Shown piece by piece: positions 34,001-42,627 of a stretch of DNA of 64,000 bases (position 1 is its first letter; every line of letters begins with the position of its first letter). The DNA comes from Puffinus mauretanicus (taxonomy: Eukaryota; Chordata; Aves; Procellariiformes; Procellariidae), in contig JAJKFH010003762.1 in the NCBI GenBank assembly GCA_023333565.1, forward strand, positions 806,001 to 870,000. Direction: 5' to 3'. Below the pieces are notes generated by a model. The model had not been told where the DNA came from. It searched no databases and saw nothing but the letters and a program-made list of their open reading frames with translations. The position numbers and the translations under genes are program-made.

Positions 34001-36998
34001 CTGGGAACAAGTGGAAAGCAGCGGGGGGTGCTCTGCATTATTCTCAGTCTAGAGAACTCTATTACTGTCAAGTTTTACTTACCTGATTTAGTATTTGTTG
34101 GGATAAATATAATCGGCCTGAAAACATTTAACATTTTTTTAGAAGCAAGGATATTTCTTGCAAAAACGCCAGTGCTGCATACTGTACTAGAACAACTTAA
34201 TGTAGGTTAATATTAATCAAGTCAATATATGCCTTGAGAGAAGAAAGAAATGTGCTTATTTAGCACAAACTGCTGAACAGGAATAAAGCGCGAAAGATCT
34301 TAAACTGTTAAATAATTTCACTTCTAGCATTAAAGACACAAATAGTGTGTGGTTTTTAATACTAATACTCTGTCAAAAAACTTAAATAATTGATAATTTG
34401 ATCACTGCTCCATATTTCTCTTGTGTGTGTGCATATATAGAGAGATACCTTCCCTCCATTATAGAAAGTGTTTTGTACACAGTAGCAATGAAGCTAAGAT
34501 CACGACTGAAGTTACCCTATTCTCAGTGCGTTATGGCTGCTTCTGAACAGTATTTCTGAGTGGTTGACGAAAGCCGTGCTTGCAGCTCATTTATACTCTG
34601 TACGGAACGTGATGCGCGTCTCCAGAGCTGTGAGAGTCATCCCTTGCACGTTAGTCACGTGCAAGGTACTGTGGTGTTGCTGTTCGTAGTAGTGCTTCTC
34701 CTCTTGGCTTCTCTCCTCTCTGTAAGGAAGCCTAGTGACAGTAGAACAATCCTACTGTTGCTAACGGTATTGTGAAAGGTACGTCATAGAAGACATACAT
34801 AAAGTAATTTAGCTGCATAGCTATGCCAAAACCTCACGCTATCCAGTAACTGCAGTAAGGCAAATTAAAATAAATTGTGTTTCTGGCTAAATCTGGCAAA
34901 AAAAAAGTCTTAGCTAAGTCTCTAGTATTCTTTTTGCCTACAATTTTAAGATTTTTATTTAATACAGCATAATCAGCAAACTTATTGTTGATGCTTATAT
35001 TCTTTTGTAGTACAGTTTGTTAAGTAAAACTTAACCACTGGGGTTTGAGAGGTATAAAGTTGCCAGAAGACAGTTCTCTGGAGGGATGAGAGTGGAGGAG
35101 GGAGTAAGGAAAACTCCGTTTTTGGTTTGGTACTGTGCTGCATTAAAACAAACATTTTTCAGGAATATTTTAGCAAAAAAAGAAAAACCAGCCCAGGTAC
35201 AGTGTGGTGAATCTCCCACTGTTTGGGTCTGAGAAGAAATTCTGCTCTAAGCTAAATAGTTTTGCAGTGTAGTTTTTCAACTAAACAGGCCATTTATACA
35301 AGGCCTGCTATTTTAATCAAAATTTTCTGTTGATTTCTGGTACTAGAAGCGAGTTCTTTGTATTCCCTTGTTATTCCTAGTAAATTTACTTAGTTTTTGA
35401 TGTGTCTTAGAGTTAGCAGGTACATAAGAATCCACATATTGCGGGAGATAGCGTAATACTGTCTTTCAGGAATATGGCCAGCATATCTATGTAGACAATG
35501 TCCTCCAAATATCTTTTATATAATTTTGGAAATGAGTATGCATTTCAGTCCTTAGTAGTATAAAATAGTTTCAAACTTGGGCTGTGTTTTTCTGAGAGTG
35601 CAGAGTAATTTAAACCCACAGTACTATTTTTAGCACCTGTGAAAGTATACGGACAAGACTAAGTTTAGTGCTTTCATGGTAGTATAATACAAACAGTCTT
35701 CCACCTTCTTGGCTCTCTTCCTTGCTTTCACCAGGAGGTGGAGAAGAAAAGGAACAATTGAAGGTGACCCATGTAATTACTAAAACCCTGTTAAAATTTC
35801 CTCCCATTGCCTTTAGGGAGGCACGTAGTGATGAAGTGTCATGTGAAGGAGGCTATCAGTATGAGCCTTAGCACCTGAATACTTTCATCTTGTTTCCTAA
35901 AGAAGTAAAGCTTCTATATGTCTGCTGTCTTTTTCTTGTCAGTCTTCCAGAGCCCAAGACCTGCCTGCCTTCCCTCAATTTCTGAAGCTCATGGCCAATT
36001 TGAGAAAGGGATACTAAAGACAAGAAATTGCTGCAAGGTTTATAAAACTAGTTGGCCAGAGACAAAATAGTGTATGATATCTCTAATGAGGGAAAAGCCT
36101 GTGCTCATTTTCTTCTTAGATGTCTAAGAAGCCACAGGGGCATTCAGCTGAAAAAGCAGCTGGTAGGAGGCTGTGCTTCCTCGTTCCTGCTACTTGTGCA
36201 GGTACTTTTTCCAGCAGCTGACTCTGATTTTATGGAGTGCTTGAGAGTTCCTGAGACTTATTGTTAAAACAGGGTTAGCATAGCAATAACACCTGAAAGT
36301 TAAAAAGCTGCACTGAATGGAAACTAAATAGCTTGTCCATCTTTTCGCCTTTTATCTGAGTATGTTGTTACTCTGTGCAGTTGATTGAGTGGAATAAAAG
36401 AGTGTCTTTTAAATAATTAACATTGATTTAATGGGCTTACCTTTCTATTTGGCAACCAAGAACATGGGCATCTTAAAATTACTAGGATGAAAATTCATGT
36501 GAAACATATATGAAAAACTATTGTTTTGTTAGCTTTTGATCAGCAATCTAATTCTTTAGTAACATCCCATGTTGCTATAAAATATGCATAAAATTAAATG
36601 GATTTATCATGGTTCACATATACTTACTGACAAAATTGTACATCTCGGGTTGGCTGTGGATGTTCAACTTGAAGTTCAACAAAACCATTCAGACTTAGGA
36701 CTCCAGAAGTTAGTGATGTTGCTTTAAAAGCTGTTTCAAAATTTCCTAGAAATAAGCCGCTTCAAGGACTTGAGGTTGTTTTTGGTTTTGTTTTTGTTGG
36801 TTTTTTTTTTAAATTGTCTTTATTCTTTCATTTCAGGAGCAAGAGCTTAGTGCTCGAACACAAGCACTTCAAGCTGCTTCAGCCTCATGCTCTTTCCGAC
36901 CCAATGGATTTGATGACAACGACCCCCCGGGAAGTTGTGGACCGACAGGTGGAGGAGGAGGGGGTGGGTTCAGTACTGTTGGTAGATTAGTCTTTTGA
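12319..36998 (+). CDS. USP38: USP38, ubiquitin-specific protease 38 (whole coding region, ten exons)
   Basis: Join: 12319-13003, 14035-14170, 19574-19703, 19959-20060, 22896-23054, 24137-24330, 24883-24976, 25800-25906, 27031-28381, 36837-36998. This is 3,120 nt including TGA, encoding 1,039 residues; I recall 1,042 for human, with which it is collinear throughout. Residues 1 to about 440 are the family's helical N-terminal region. The USP catalytic domain runs from about 446 to 948. It has a Cys box (GNTCYMNS, Cys455), CxxC pairs at 601/604 and 738/741 that could form the zinc-binding fingers, a His box (SGHYYSY, His857) and Asp916 in FNDSRV. All catalytic residues are present. A poorly conserved insert occupies about 630-715 and the C-terminus is Gly-rich. 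USP38 removes ubiquitin chains; published roles include restraint of type I interferon signalling through TBK1 and chromatin-linked substrates (established knowledge of the mammalian protein). The start codon was chosen because MDKILEGL matches the human N-terminus and the context is strong. Confidence 0.97.
13004..14034 (+). other. USP38 intron 1
   Basis: 1,031 bp from GTGAGC to TTACAG. The first part continues the CpG island and the rest is AT-rich. I see no repeat or exon in it. Confidence 0.85.
14035..14170 (+). CDS. USP38: USP38 coding exon 2 (residues 229-274)
   Basis: The acceptor is TATTACAG and the donor GTACTG. The split codon G+AT gives Asp229. The exon reads through [20 protein letters not shown], almost identical to the human protein, and ends in phase 2 inside Arg274. 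It is part of the N-terminal helical region. Confidence 0.95.
14254..14300 (+). repeat. A-rich tract in intron 2
   Basis: Runs of A interrupted by single C bases, followed by CACCCAAAACC. There is no recognisable retroelement body next to it. Confidence 0.85.
17108..17158 (+). other. Long perfect-type hairpin in intron 2
   Basis: Left arm 17111-17129 (GTTTCTGCTCTTAAGAGCA) pairs with right arm 17137-17155 (TGCTTTTAAGAGCAGAAAC) with one mismatch across 19 positions and a 7-nt loop TTGACCC. A few outer pairs extend it. The arm and loop size are near the low end for a microRNA precursor, but I do not recognise a known microRNA. Confidence 0.6.
18425..18690 (-). mobile_element. Old CR1 3' end, minus strand, in intron 2
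   Basis: Starts with degenerate ATAGAAT units (TAGAATAGAATCATAG), then diverged matches to the CR1 3' region on the minus strand: CATCTGGTCCAATCCTACTG, CAGGGCCTTGTCCAATCGAG, GGCCACCCTCATGGTGAAAA and ATTTTTCCTTCC. The layout is the same as the start of the 29.35-kb CR1 but with many substitutions, so it is older. Confidence 0.8.
19327..19342 (+). repeat. G16 homopolymer in intron 2
   Basis: Sixteen consecutive G on plus, about 230 bp before exon 3. Its length is likely variable and hard to sequence accurately. Confidence 0.9.
19574..19703 (+). CDS. USP38: USP38 coding exon 3 (residues 274-317)
   Basis: The acceptor is TCTTTCAG and the donor GTATGT. The exon encodes [20 protein letters not shown] and then [15 protein letters not shown], with near-complete identity to human. 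It ends in phase 0. Confidence 0.96.
19959..20060 (+). CDS. USP38: USP38 coding exon 4 (residues 318-351)
   Basis: The acceptor TTTTTTTAG is followed by [20 protein letters not shown] and a donor GTAAGT. It is phase 0 at both ends. The preceding intron is only 255 bp, the shortest in the gene. Confidence 0.96.
20061..22895 (+). other. USP38 intron 4
   Basis: 2,835 bp of AT-rich sequence. I see no identifiable repeat, RNA gene or extra exon apart from the TTTG tandem just before exon 5. Confidence 0.8.
22896..23054 (+). CDS. USP38: USP38 coding exon 5 (residues 352-404)
   Basis: The acceptor CCCATTCAG follows a short TTTG tandem in the pyrimidine tract. The exon encodes [20 protein letters not shown] and then the conserved [20 protein letters not shown]. 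The donor is GTATAT, phase 0 at both ends. Confidence 0.96.
23055..24136 (+). other. USP38 intron 5
   Basis: 1,082 bp. An A-rich low-complexity tract lies at 23.58-23.68 kb; otherwise nothing is recognised. Confidence 0.8.
23576..23682 (+). repeat. A-rich low-complexity tract in intron 5
   Basis: About 105 bp of mostly A with scattered C and T and several AATAAA-like strings, which are by-products of composition. Confidence 0.85.
24137..24330 (+). CDS. USP38: USP38 coding exon 6, with the catalytic Cys box (residues 405-469)
   Basis: The acceptor is CTCTTGTAG and the donor GTAAGT. The exon ends the N-terminal region and opens the protease domain with [20 protein letters not shown]. Cys455 is the expected nucleophile and the GN of GNTC helps form the oxyanion hole in this family. 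It ends in phase 2 inside Asp469. Confidence 0.97.
24331..24882 (+). other. USP38 intron 6
   Basis: 552 bp from GTAAGT to TTTCAG. It contains an open stretch of 112 codons without similarity to USP38, which I treat as chance. Nothing else is seen. Confidence 0.8.
24883..24976 (+). CDS. USP38: USP38 coding exon 7 (residues 469-500)
   Basis: The acceptor is CTTTTTCAG and the donor GTATGT. It encodes [20 protein letters not shown] and then FAFLAHTQ, matching human USP38 with few changes. Phase 2 in, phase 0 out. Confidence 0.95.
24977..25799 (+). other. USP38 intron 7
   Basis: 823 bp, AT-rich, with no identifiable element. The acceptor AACAG has an unusual purine-containing lead (TGCGAACAG). 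Confidence 0.8.
25800..25906 (+). CDS. USP38: USP38 coding exon 8 (residues 501-536)
   Basis: The acceptor is GCGAACAG, with a weak pyrimidine tract nearby, and the donor GTACAG. It encodes [20 protein letters not shown] and then [15 protein letters not shown], the conserved QQDxxEYLxFLLD box of USP proteases. It ends in phase 2 inside Arg536. Confidence 0.96.
25907..27030 (+). other. USP38 intron 8
   Basis: 1,124 bp. It contains a long pyrimidine tract at about 26.49-26.55 kb and otherwise nothing recognisable. Confidence 0.8.
26488..26546 (+). repeat. Pyrimidine tract in intron 8
   Basis: A long T run leads into CTTTTCCTTCCTTTCCATTT and then CCTCCCCACCCCCACC. It is strand-asymmetric low-complexity DNA. 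Confidence 0.85.
27031..28381 (+). CDS. USP38: USP38 coding exon 9, with the catalytic His and Asp (residues 536-986)
   Basis: This 1,351-bp exon holds most of the protease domain. It starts LHEEERTLK after TTGTCTTCAG and contains IEKMFGGKL, CxxC pairs at 601/604 and 738/741, the insert at about 630-715, [15 protein letters not shown], the substrate-cleft stretch [15 protein letters not shown], the His box with His857, and [11 protein letters not shown] with Asp916. There are no internal stops. It ends KLYLQ in phase 0 before GTAAGA; see the finding on reading through this donor. Confidence 0.97.
28691..28696 (+). terminator. Poly(A) signal AATAAA early in intron 9
   Basis: A canonical AATAAA lies 310 bp after the exon 9 donor and about 200 bp after an in-frame stop reached by reading through that donor. 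It could end a short USP38 transcript; no proof of use from sequence alone. Confidence 0.35.
29591..31437 (-). pseudogene. CR1 ORF2 remnant: linker and reverse transcriptase
   Basis: Minus-strand order: end of endonuclease and linker ([40 protein letters not shown]), then the RT region with [76 protein letters not shown] and the C-terminal [20 protein letters not shown]. The polymerase motif normally FADD reads FAGD, replacing a catalytic Asp. A frameshift falls at about 30.28-30.33 kb and an in-frame stop at about 30.55 kb. It cannot be active. Confidence 0.92.
31438..31655 (+). mobile_element. CR1 3' end, plus strand, nested inside the minus-strand CR1
   Basis: Begins TTAGGAAAAATTTCTGTACTG, continues with GGAACAGGCTGCCCAGGGAA, GTATTTAAAAGACGTGTAGA and GGTTGGACTCGGTGATCTTA, and ends with two and a half ATTCTATG units. 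It closely matches the copy at 53.8 kb, which starts about 45 bp further 5'. No target duplication is obvious. It replaces most of the endonuclease of the host CR1. Confidence 0.88.
31656..31834 (-). pseudogene. CR1 ORF2 start: stub of the endonuclease domain
   Basis: On the minus strand this reads through [20 protein letters not shown], the characteristic opening of the CR1 apurinic-type endonuclease. It stops abruptly at the junction with the opposite-strand CR1 tail, so roughly 200 residues of endonuclease are missing. Confidence 0.8.
31950..32709 (-). pseudogene. CR1 ORF1 remnant with SGNH-hydrolase (esterase) region
   Basis: An open stretch of 196 codons (32709-32119) contains [19 protein letters not shown], the GDS block typical of the CR1 ORF1 hydrolase domain, then [21 protein letters not shown] and [17 protein letters not shown]. 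The frame shifts between about 32165 and 32119 and continues as [20 protein letters not shown] to a stop at about 31950. The Ser of GDS and the DGIH block with its His are retained. The N-terminal part of ORF1 is absent. Family identity is from memory of CR1 proteins. Confidence 0.85.
33381..33407 (+). promoter_or_regulatory. IRF/ISRE-like element in intron 9
   Basis: GAAAGTGAAAGT (33395-33406) matches the GAAANNGAAA core bound by interferon regulatory factors. It is preceded by AGTGAAAGTTTC at 33381, so there are further half-sites within 20 bp. Motif match only. Confidence 0.35.
33430..33557 (+). repeat. A-rich then T-rich stretch in intron 9
   Basis: Two A-rich runs (about 33.44-33.46 and 33.49-33.50 kb) are followed by a run of 18 T at 33539-33556. 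In RNA the two could pair as a weak hairpin. Confidence 0.8.
36837..36998 (+). CDS. USP38: USP38 last coding exon (residues 987-1039 and stop)
   Basis: The acceptor CATTTCAG follows a T-rich tract. The exon encodes [20 protein letters not shown], then [18 protein letters not shown], seven glycines and FSTVGRLVF, then TGA at 36996-36998. The human protein ends the same way, so the 3' end of the coding region is secure. It lies 8.5 kb from exon 9, beyond the CR1-bearing intron. Confidence 0.96.
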   Translation, partial: EQELSARTQALQAASASCSFRPNGFDDNDPPGSCGPTGGGGGGGFSTVGRLVF

Positions 36999-37154
36999 CT
37001 ATGAAGACAACCTGGAATACACTGGTTCCAAAGCAGCCCAGTACTGCTAAGGACAACTAAAATATTGAACTTTGTCAGATATTGTACCAAGTTTTGAGAC
37101 TTGATCCTTGTTCAAAAGCAAATGTTGGGGTTTTTTTGGTTATGTTTTATTTGA

Positions 37155-37160
37155 AATAAA
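37155..37160 (+). terminator. USP38: Proximal poly(A) signal of USP38 (candidate)
   Basis: AATAAA about 157 nt after the stop codon, just after a T-rich stretch. It would give a very short 3' UTR. Confidence 0.45.
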
Positions 37161-38457
37161 TAAGCGCATAATGGAAAAAAACTACCTCTTAAAAATTCAG
37201 TTGCTTTTATAGTAAGATACGCTTGCCCAAAAGACAAAATGAAGATTTTTAAGTAGTTGCTAATGACACTGCATTGAACTGAACAAACGCACTTACATCA
37301 GTTTCTATTGTCCTCATCCACTGAACGAAGAAAGTTCATTTTTTACTCTGATGGTATTGCTTTATGTGGAAATCCTTTCAGATGGGCTAAACTGCATACG
37401 TAATCTCTCACCCCCACCTTATTTTCAAATCCAGTACCTTTATGGATTTCCAGAGATGATGCAATTTATAATGAAGGCAATAACTTAAATGTGACATGAT
37501 ACAGTACTTTCCAGATTAAAAATGATTCAATATATTTCCAGTGTAAATTTAAAGAAGAAAAACTAATTTATAAATATTTGCTAAGTTGTTTTCCAAAAAA
37601 GTGCATGTTCTGTAGGAACAATGTTTTTAAATAGAAATTGTTAACTTTGTAGCATTTCTAATTGTTTGAGGATTTTAAAATTATTTCAGGGAATATATCT
37701 GCTGTGTATTGGAAAGGAAGAGATTCTGTATGTGCCTTGCAGTACTGTAACTTAAAACAAACTTTCTGAGGCTGCAGAAAAGGGGAAAAATGTATCAGTA
37801 GTCAATTTTTTTTTTGTCAGTATTAGAAATCAATACATTTATAGAAAGCTATTAGGTTTCCAGAAGTAAAAATCTGGTAGTTTGAAATGCGGTAAGTGTG
37901 TTGCCCATTATTTTTTGATTAAAAAAATACATACCTGGTGATGTATAACTTTCGTGGCCTGCATTGCTAAGAAAAAGCTGGTCATAAATACTGAGCTATG
38001 TTTTTGAAATCACAGAGAGGCTGCCTGTATTGATTCTCGCTGAGGATTTAGGCTTCTAAGAGTCCTTTGAAGTTTTGCCTTCTGATTTTGCTTGTAGTGA
38101 GAAATTTCTGGTGAGTTCAGGTTTTAACTGTCTGCAGAAGACCAAAATGGTGCTGTCTATGGAGCAGCGTTTGGTTGCTTGTTAGGCCAGCAGAGGTGGA
38201 TGATCCACTCTTTTAGTCTTGGCAGAAATAGCAACTTTGGTTTTGATGTGCAATGAGGATAACAGAAGTAAAGGAGTTACGCTGTTGAATCTGGTGGTGA
38301 ATTCTTAACTTGAATAATCTTATAGTGAAGTGTAAATTTATTTAAAGTATTTTTACAAAATTCTGCACTGTTTTACTGTGGTTTTATATTCTATTAGGTG
38401 ACAAAGTGCATCCTTAAAAAGCATGCAAACCTGGCAGGTGTTAGCTTAACTGTACAA

Positions 38458-38463
38458 AATAAA
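38458..38463 (+). terminator. USP38: Middle poly(A) signal of USP38 (candidate)
   Basis: AATAAA about 1.46 kb after the stop codon in AT-rich sequence. Use is uncertain. Confidence 0.3.
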
Positions 38464-39528
38464 CAAATTTCTTAGAAAATGCCTTTAAAAAGCATAAAAT
38501 AAGTTGAGAAAATTAAACCTTGTTCATATGATATCAAATATATGGAGTTTAATTTGAAAGGTAACTTAGCTTGCAAGCTATTTTTATATTATCACTAAAA
38601 CTAATACTGTTTGCTCTGCTGTAGGTTCATGTTACTGCTCAAGAAAGCTAGAGCAGCTCACTTTCATTTTTTAATAGTTTCCAAGCTTTGTTTTGACCAT
38701 TTGTAGTACCTCGGCTTTGACCTACATTTCCATTGCTATCTCAGTTGTAGGTCTCTGAACCAGGGGTTCAGTTGTGGAAGTGTGGAATGTTATGAGACTA
38801 GCAGGGGCAACGTTCCCATTTTGTTGTGCTTGGACGAGGTTTTCTTGTAAGCTCACTTTGCCTTGAAATTCTGTAACTTTCAGTCTAAGAAGGTTTTTTA
38901 TTTCCTTTTAGGCTTCTCTGCCAATTAGCTCTAGTTTTAAAATGTTTTGTATGACAGGTTAATTTGGCTTTTCTCTCCCAAATCATGAGGACACGCTAAA
39001 AAGCTGTCTACTGTTTGCATTACAATGGGAGTATTTTGTCTCTCTGTATAAATTTACTGGTCATTTTAAAACACTAGTAAGTAGAAGCAGGGGCAAGTGT
39101 TTTTACTCTATATGAAATCATAATTTTGTAAAGGTCAGTTTTGTTTTTATGTTCTCACAGTAAAAATACAAATTATGTAGCCTACCTAAAAATAATGTGC
39201 AGTATGAGTTTTGTATACCTATTGTACTACATTTATTTCATGAGCTCTTAGAAGGCTTTCTACACCCTTGTTTGCCTGTTCTAAATTAGGTTTTAAATAT
39301 GGAAATTTTATACAAGGGTAATGCTAATAGGGTTGGATCTCCCTAGGTATAAAACAATGGTATGTCTCAAATTGAAAATAACTTCTTTCTTTCCCCTTGT
39401 TGACTTCTGTTGACGCAGTTACTTTGGGTTTTACAAATAGATTTTAAAATTCAGAATACCTGTTTGCAAGTTTGCTTGCTGACCTGACAACTGTTGTAGG
39501 CCAATTCGTATCTAACTTGGAAGGTTTC

Positions 39529-39534
39529 AATAAA
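39529..39534 (+). terminator. USP38: Distal poly(A) signal of USP38 (candidate)
   Basis: AATAAA followed within about 50 nt by a T-rich stretch (CTTTTTTCATTGTTT) that could act as the downstream element. Confidence 0.45.
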
Positions 39535-40205
39535 ACTAGTGAAAGTTGAGAAGTATTTCACACTCTAAAATGTACACCTTTTTTCATTGTTTACAGTAAT
39601 AGCATTGCATGCTCTTACCTTCTGGACATAATATGAGAGAACAATGTACATATGGTACTTCTATTTCTGTTGCCTGTGAATGAATGCTGGATGGTTTGTT
39701 TATTGAGCTTTTTGGCTCGATTTTTAGTTTGTTTTCTATCCAGGTTGAATCAGTAGAAAGATACAAAATACATAACACTGTTTCTGAAGCTTAGGTTTTT
39801 CTGTTGTTTCCTTTCATGAAGGATACACTATTGTACCAAACTCAAGGATGGTATGTCTTTTAAAATCATATTTCCTTTTAACAAGACAGATTGTGTTTTG
39901 GTCTTTGTTTTAATGGTCAGTGGAGCTGTATTAGCTTTCTTCCATACAGTTCATTTTGTACAATTTTTTCATGTGGAGCATTACAGTGGATTGCTGTGAA
40001 TGGCACCCCTGTAACGAGTGATTGCAATATCTACAAGCCCGTTTACCCAGGATGAGGAGAGAAAAGGCTTCTTTGGGTAACTAAACAAATCACATCTCTG
40101 GCTAGCTCTTTTTCCTTCCTTTTTTTTCCCCCCTGGTTCCCTACTCTGGGAAGTTAAATATTTTATCTTCTGTATGCTTTGGAAGTTTAATTTCATGGGT
40201 AAACC

Positions 40206-40222
40206 TTTTTTTTTTTTTTTTT
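40206..40222 (+). repeat. T17 homopolymer
   Basis: Seventeen T bases in AT-rich sequence about 670 bp after the distal poly(A) signal. There is no element body next to it. Confidence 0.85.
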
Positions 40223-42336
40223 GATCTGTAGCAGTAAGGTGGTTTATGGAGTCAGAATACTACTTTTTTTTGTACGAATGACAGGCGAAGGGCAGAAGCG
40301 CTGTCAGCTAAAGGAGCGTTAGAACAAAAGCAAGTGAGTATAAACTTTCTGTAAATAAGATTTAGATTAGAAACAAAGTTCCTAATTACTAGAACTAATT
40401 CTGGAACAGCCTTCCAGGCAGAGACCTGCTTTGAAGGAAGAGCCAAGTATATCTATGAAAGAAATTAAATGCAAAGTGGTGTCTGAATAGTAGGCAACTA
40501 GACTTGATAAACCAGAGGTCCCTTCTAGTCCCTTCTTAGAGTTTTGCTCTTCTGTTGGACTTCCCATCTTGACACATGGCCAGTTGTGGTTTTAAGGCTC
40601 AAAGATTAAAGTGTGAATGAAGGGAATACTAAACGACAACATAGTAACAACAACAAAGGTTGACTACTTCATTTTGGGTGGTGTTGGTCTCTGACTTAGG
40701 GGATCGAGGCATAAAAATTATGAAGTGATGGGAAGTGGAAGCTAAGACGACTTGTTATCCAAAGAAATGTGCTCAGTTTCTAACACAAGGGCGATTCCCT
40801 GGTTAACAACCTTCTATGGAATGTAATGGGTTGTAGCACTTGATTACAGCCTGCTGAGGATATCAAATGTAAATTATTGGCCTTTTTTAATGGATGAGCA
40901 AATGATCTATGATCTAAACAAGACATCAGAATAGACGATCTTAAAAACTTTCATGTTCCCTACAGCTCATCATAGGTCTACCTTAATCTGAATTCATAGC
41001 TATGAGTGATATGCTCTTAAATCACATAGGTGTCAGGTCAAACGTAACAGTTGAGAACCGAAAATTGTGTGACACTAGTGTTTGGCTTGTGTACAACGCT
41101 GTGCTCTGCGTGGACTTAAGAACTAGCGAGCATCCATGTTTCAGTAAGTGAGTTAAAGAGACTTGGCCTGTGATTTGAGCTCTGGCTGTGATCAGTACAT
41201 CGGCTGTGATGTGTAGTGTGGCATTGGCTTACCACACATGCTTTTTATTTTTTTTCAATGCAGACGCATCCCCCATTCACTGTGAGTCTTGCTTTTACTT
41301 GAATGAAAGTATCCAGATCAAAGGGAAAACAAACAAACTTAAGACTAGCCAGAGTGAAGCAGAGATGAATGTTTTTGAATACAATATGCTGCTTTCTTAT
41401 TTGAAATAGAAATATTTTTTCCTAAGTCTGCTGGATTCTAGGCAGGCATGTGGATTCAGGATACACATTTCTTGTTCCTTTTTTTTTAAGTGCGGGTAAT
41501 ATTTTTAGGAATCAGTTGTAGAAATGCTGGAAGAGGCATGTCAAAATGCACAACCTGCCACTGCAGCCTTGGTAAGCAGTATGCTACCACATGCACTGAA
41601 ATGCTGGGATACTTGCTGGCTGGCTTCCCCAGACACTAATTGGGAAGAGCATCTGCCGCCTGCGAACTGGGCCTTGCTGGGTGGCCATTTGGGACCTTCG
41701 CTTCCATCTGCATCTGTGGGTGCCTCAGCCTGTGGCTCCACAGCAGGGGCCGCAGGAGGAAGCTGAGGTGTAACAGCCAGCCCCACTGTTCAGGTGCTAG
41801 CTCAAGTGGGACACAGTCCAACTCCCTCAGCGACACTTCCAGGTCCAGAGCGGGTAACTTGGGGACCCCTTGCAGCGCGGACAGAGACTGGCACCTGTGG
41901 CAAGCAGCACGCAGAGGTCGGGTGGTTGCACATGGAGTCCATGTGTGGGAAGGAAGGGCAGGAAGGCGGTGAAGAAGTGCTGGTGCAAGACTAAAATGAG
42001 ACTACTGTATTGTAAAAAGGAAAGGATGGCTCTATTCTGATTTAGAATTTGTGTATGTAAAACACATACATGATAATTTCACATGTATCTGCTGTAAAGT
42101 TGTAACCTAAGTGTAATTCCACCAAAGGATGCTCTGTCAACAATGCTTTGTTATCCAAGCCTAATCCTTCTAAAATTTCCATTATATCGGTGTGCTTGAG
42201 GGGAAGAAAACACTCAATAGGCATATTGAAAATATGCTGCTAAGGAGAGTATTTCAGATTGACATTAAAAAATTAATTCAGCAACAGGATATGTGATTGG
42301 GCTAGCAGCTGTAGTATCATACAGGATCCTTGAGGC

Positions 42337-42627
42337 CAGTGGTCTCCAAACTTCTTTTGATTGCACGCCCCTATCAGTAAAAACTTTAAGTGTGCACTCA
42401 ATATATGTATATTTATTTGTAAATTATATATGTTCTACTGTCCTAATATATTATGTACATACACAAGAGTAGAAATTGAAAAAGTGTGAGATAAAGATGA
42501 AATAAACACTTCTTAAATTATTTAAAATTTTGTTTATTAATGCTACAAAAAATACTTTCTTCTTGCACCCAAGTGGATTGTCTTGCACACCCCCTGGGGT
42601 GCACGCTCCTCACTTTGGAGACCACTT
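42337..42627. mobile_element. Non-autonomous DNA transposon with terminal inverted repeats (hAT-like)
   Basis: The left end reads CAGTGGTCTCCAAAC and the right end read on the minus strand is AAGTGGTCTCCAAAG, 13 matching bases (AGTGGTCTCCAAA). Weaker inverted similarity continues inward (GCACGCCCC against GTGCACCCC). The interior is AT-rich and non-coding. CAGTGG/CAGGGG ends and this length are typical of hAT MITEs. The flanking 8 bp (cttgaggc and ctctgggg) match at only 4 positions, so a target duplication is not clear. Confidence 0.65.

Larger units (their letters stand above)
28382..36836 (+). other. USP38 intron 9 (largest)
   Basis: 8,455 bp between the two last coding exons, about a third of the gene. 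It contains a possible alternative terminal exon at its 5' end, the composite CR1 at 29.35-32.71 kb, an A-rich then T-rich stretch at 33.4-33.56 kb, and short dyads at 34.6 and 36.1 kb. No further USP38 exon is needed or seen. Confidence 0.85.
36999..39560 (+). other. USP38: Probable USP38 3' untranslated region
   Basis: AT-rich sequence after the stop, with no repeats or ORFs of note, and several AATAAA hexamers. The last clear one, at 39529-39534, would give a 3' UTR of about 2.55 kb. The end is inference; a shorter form ending near 37.18 kb is equally possible. Confidence 0.5.
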
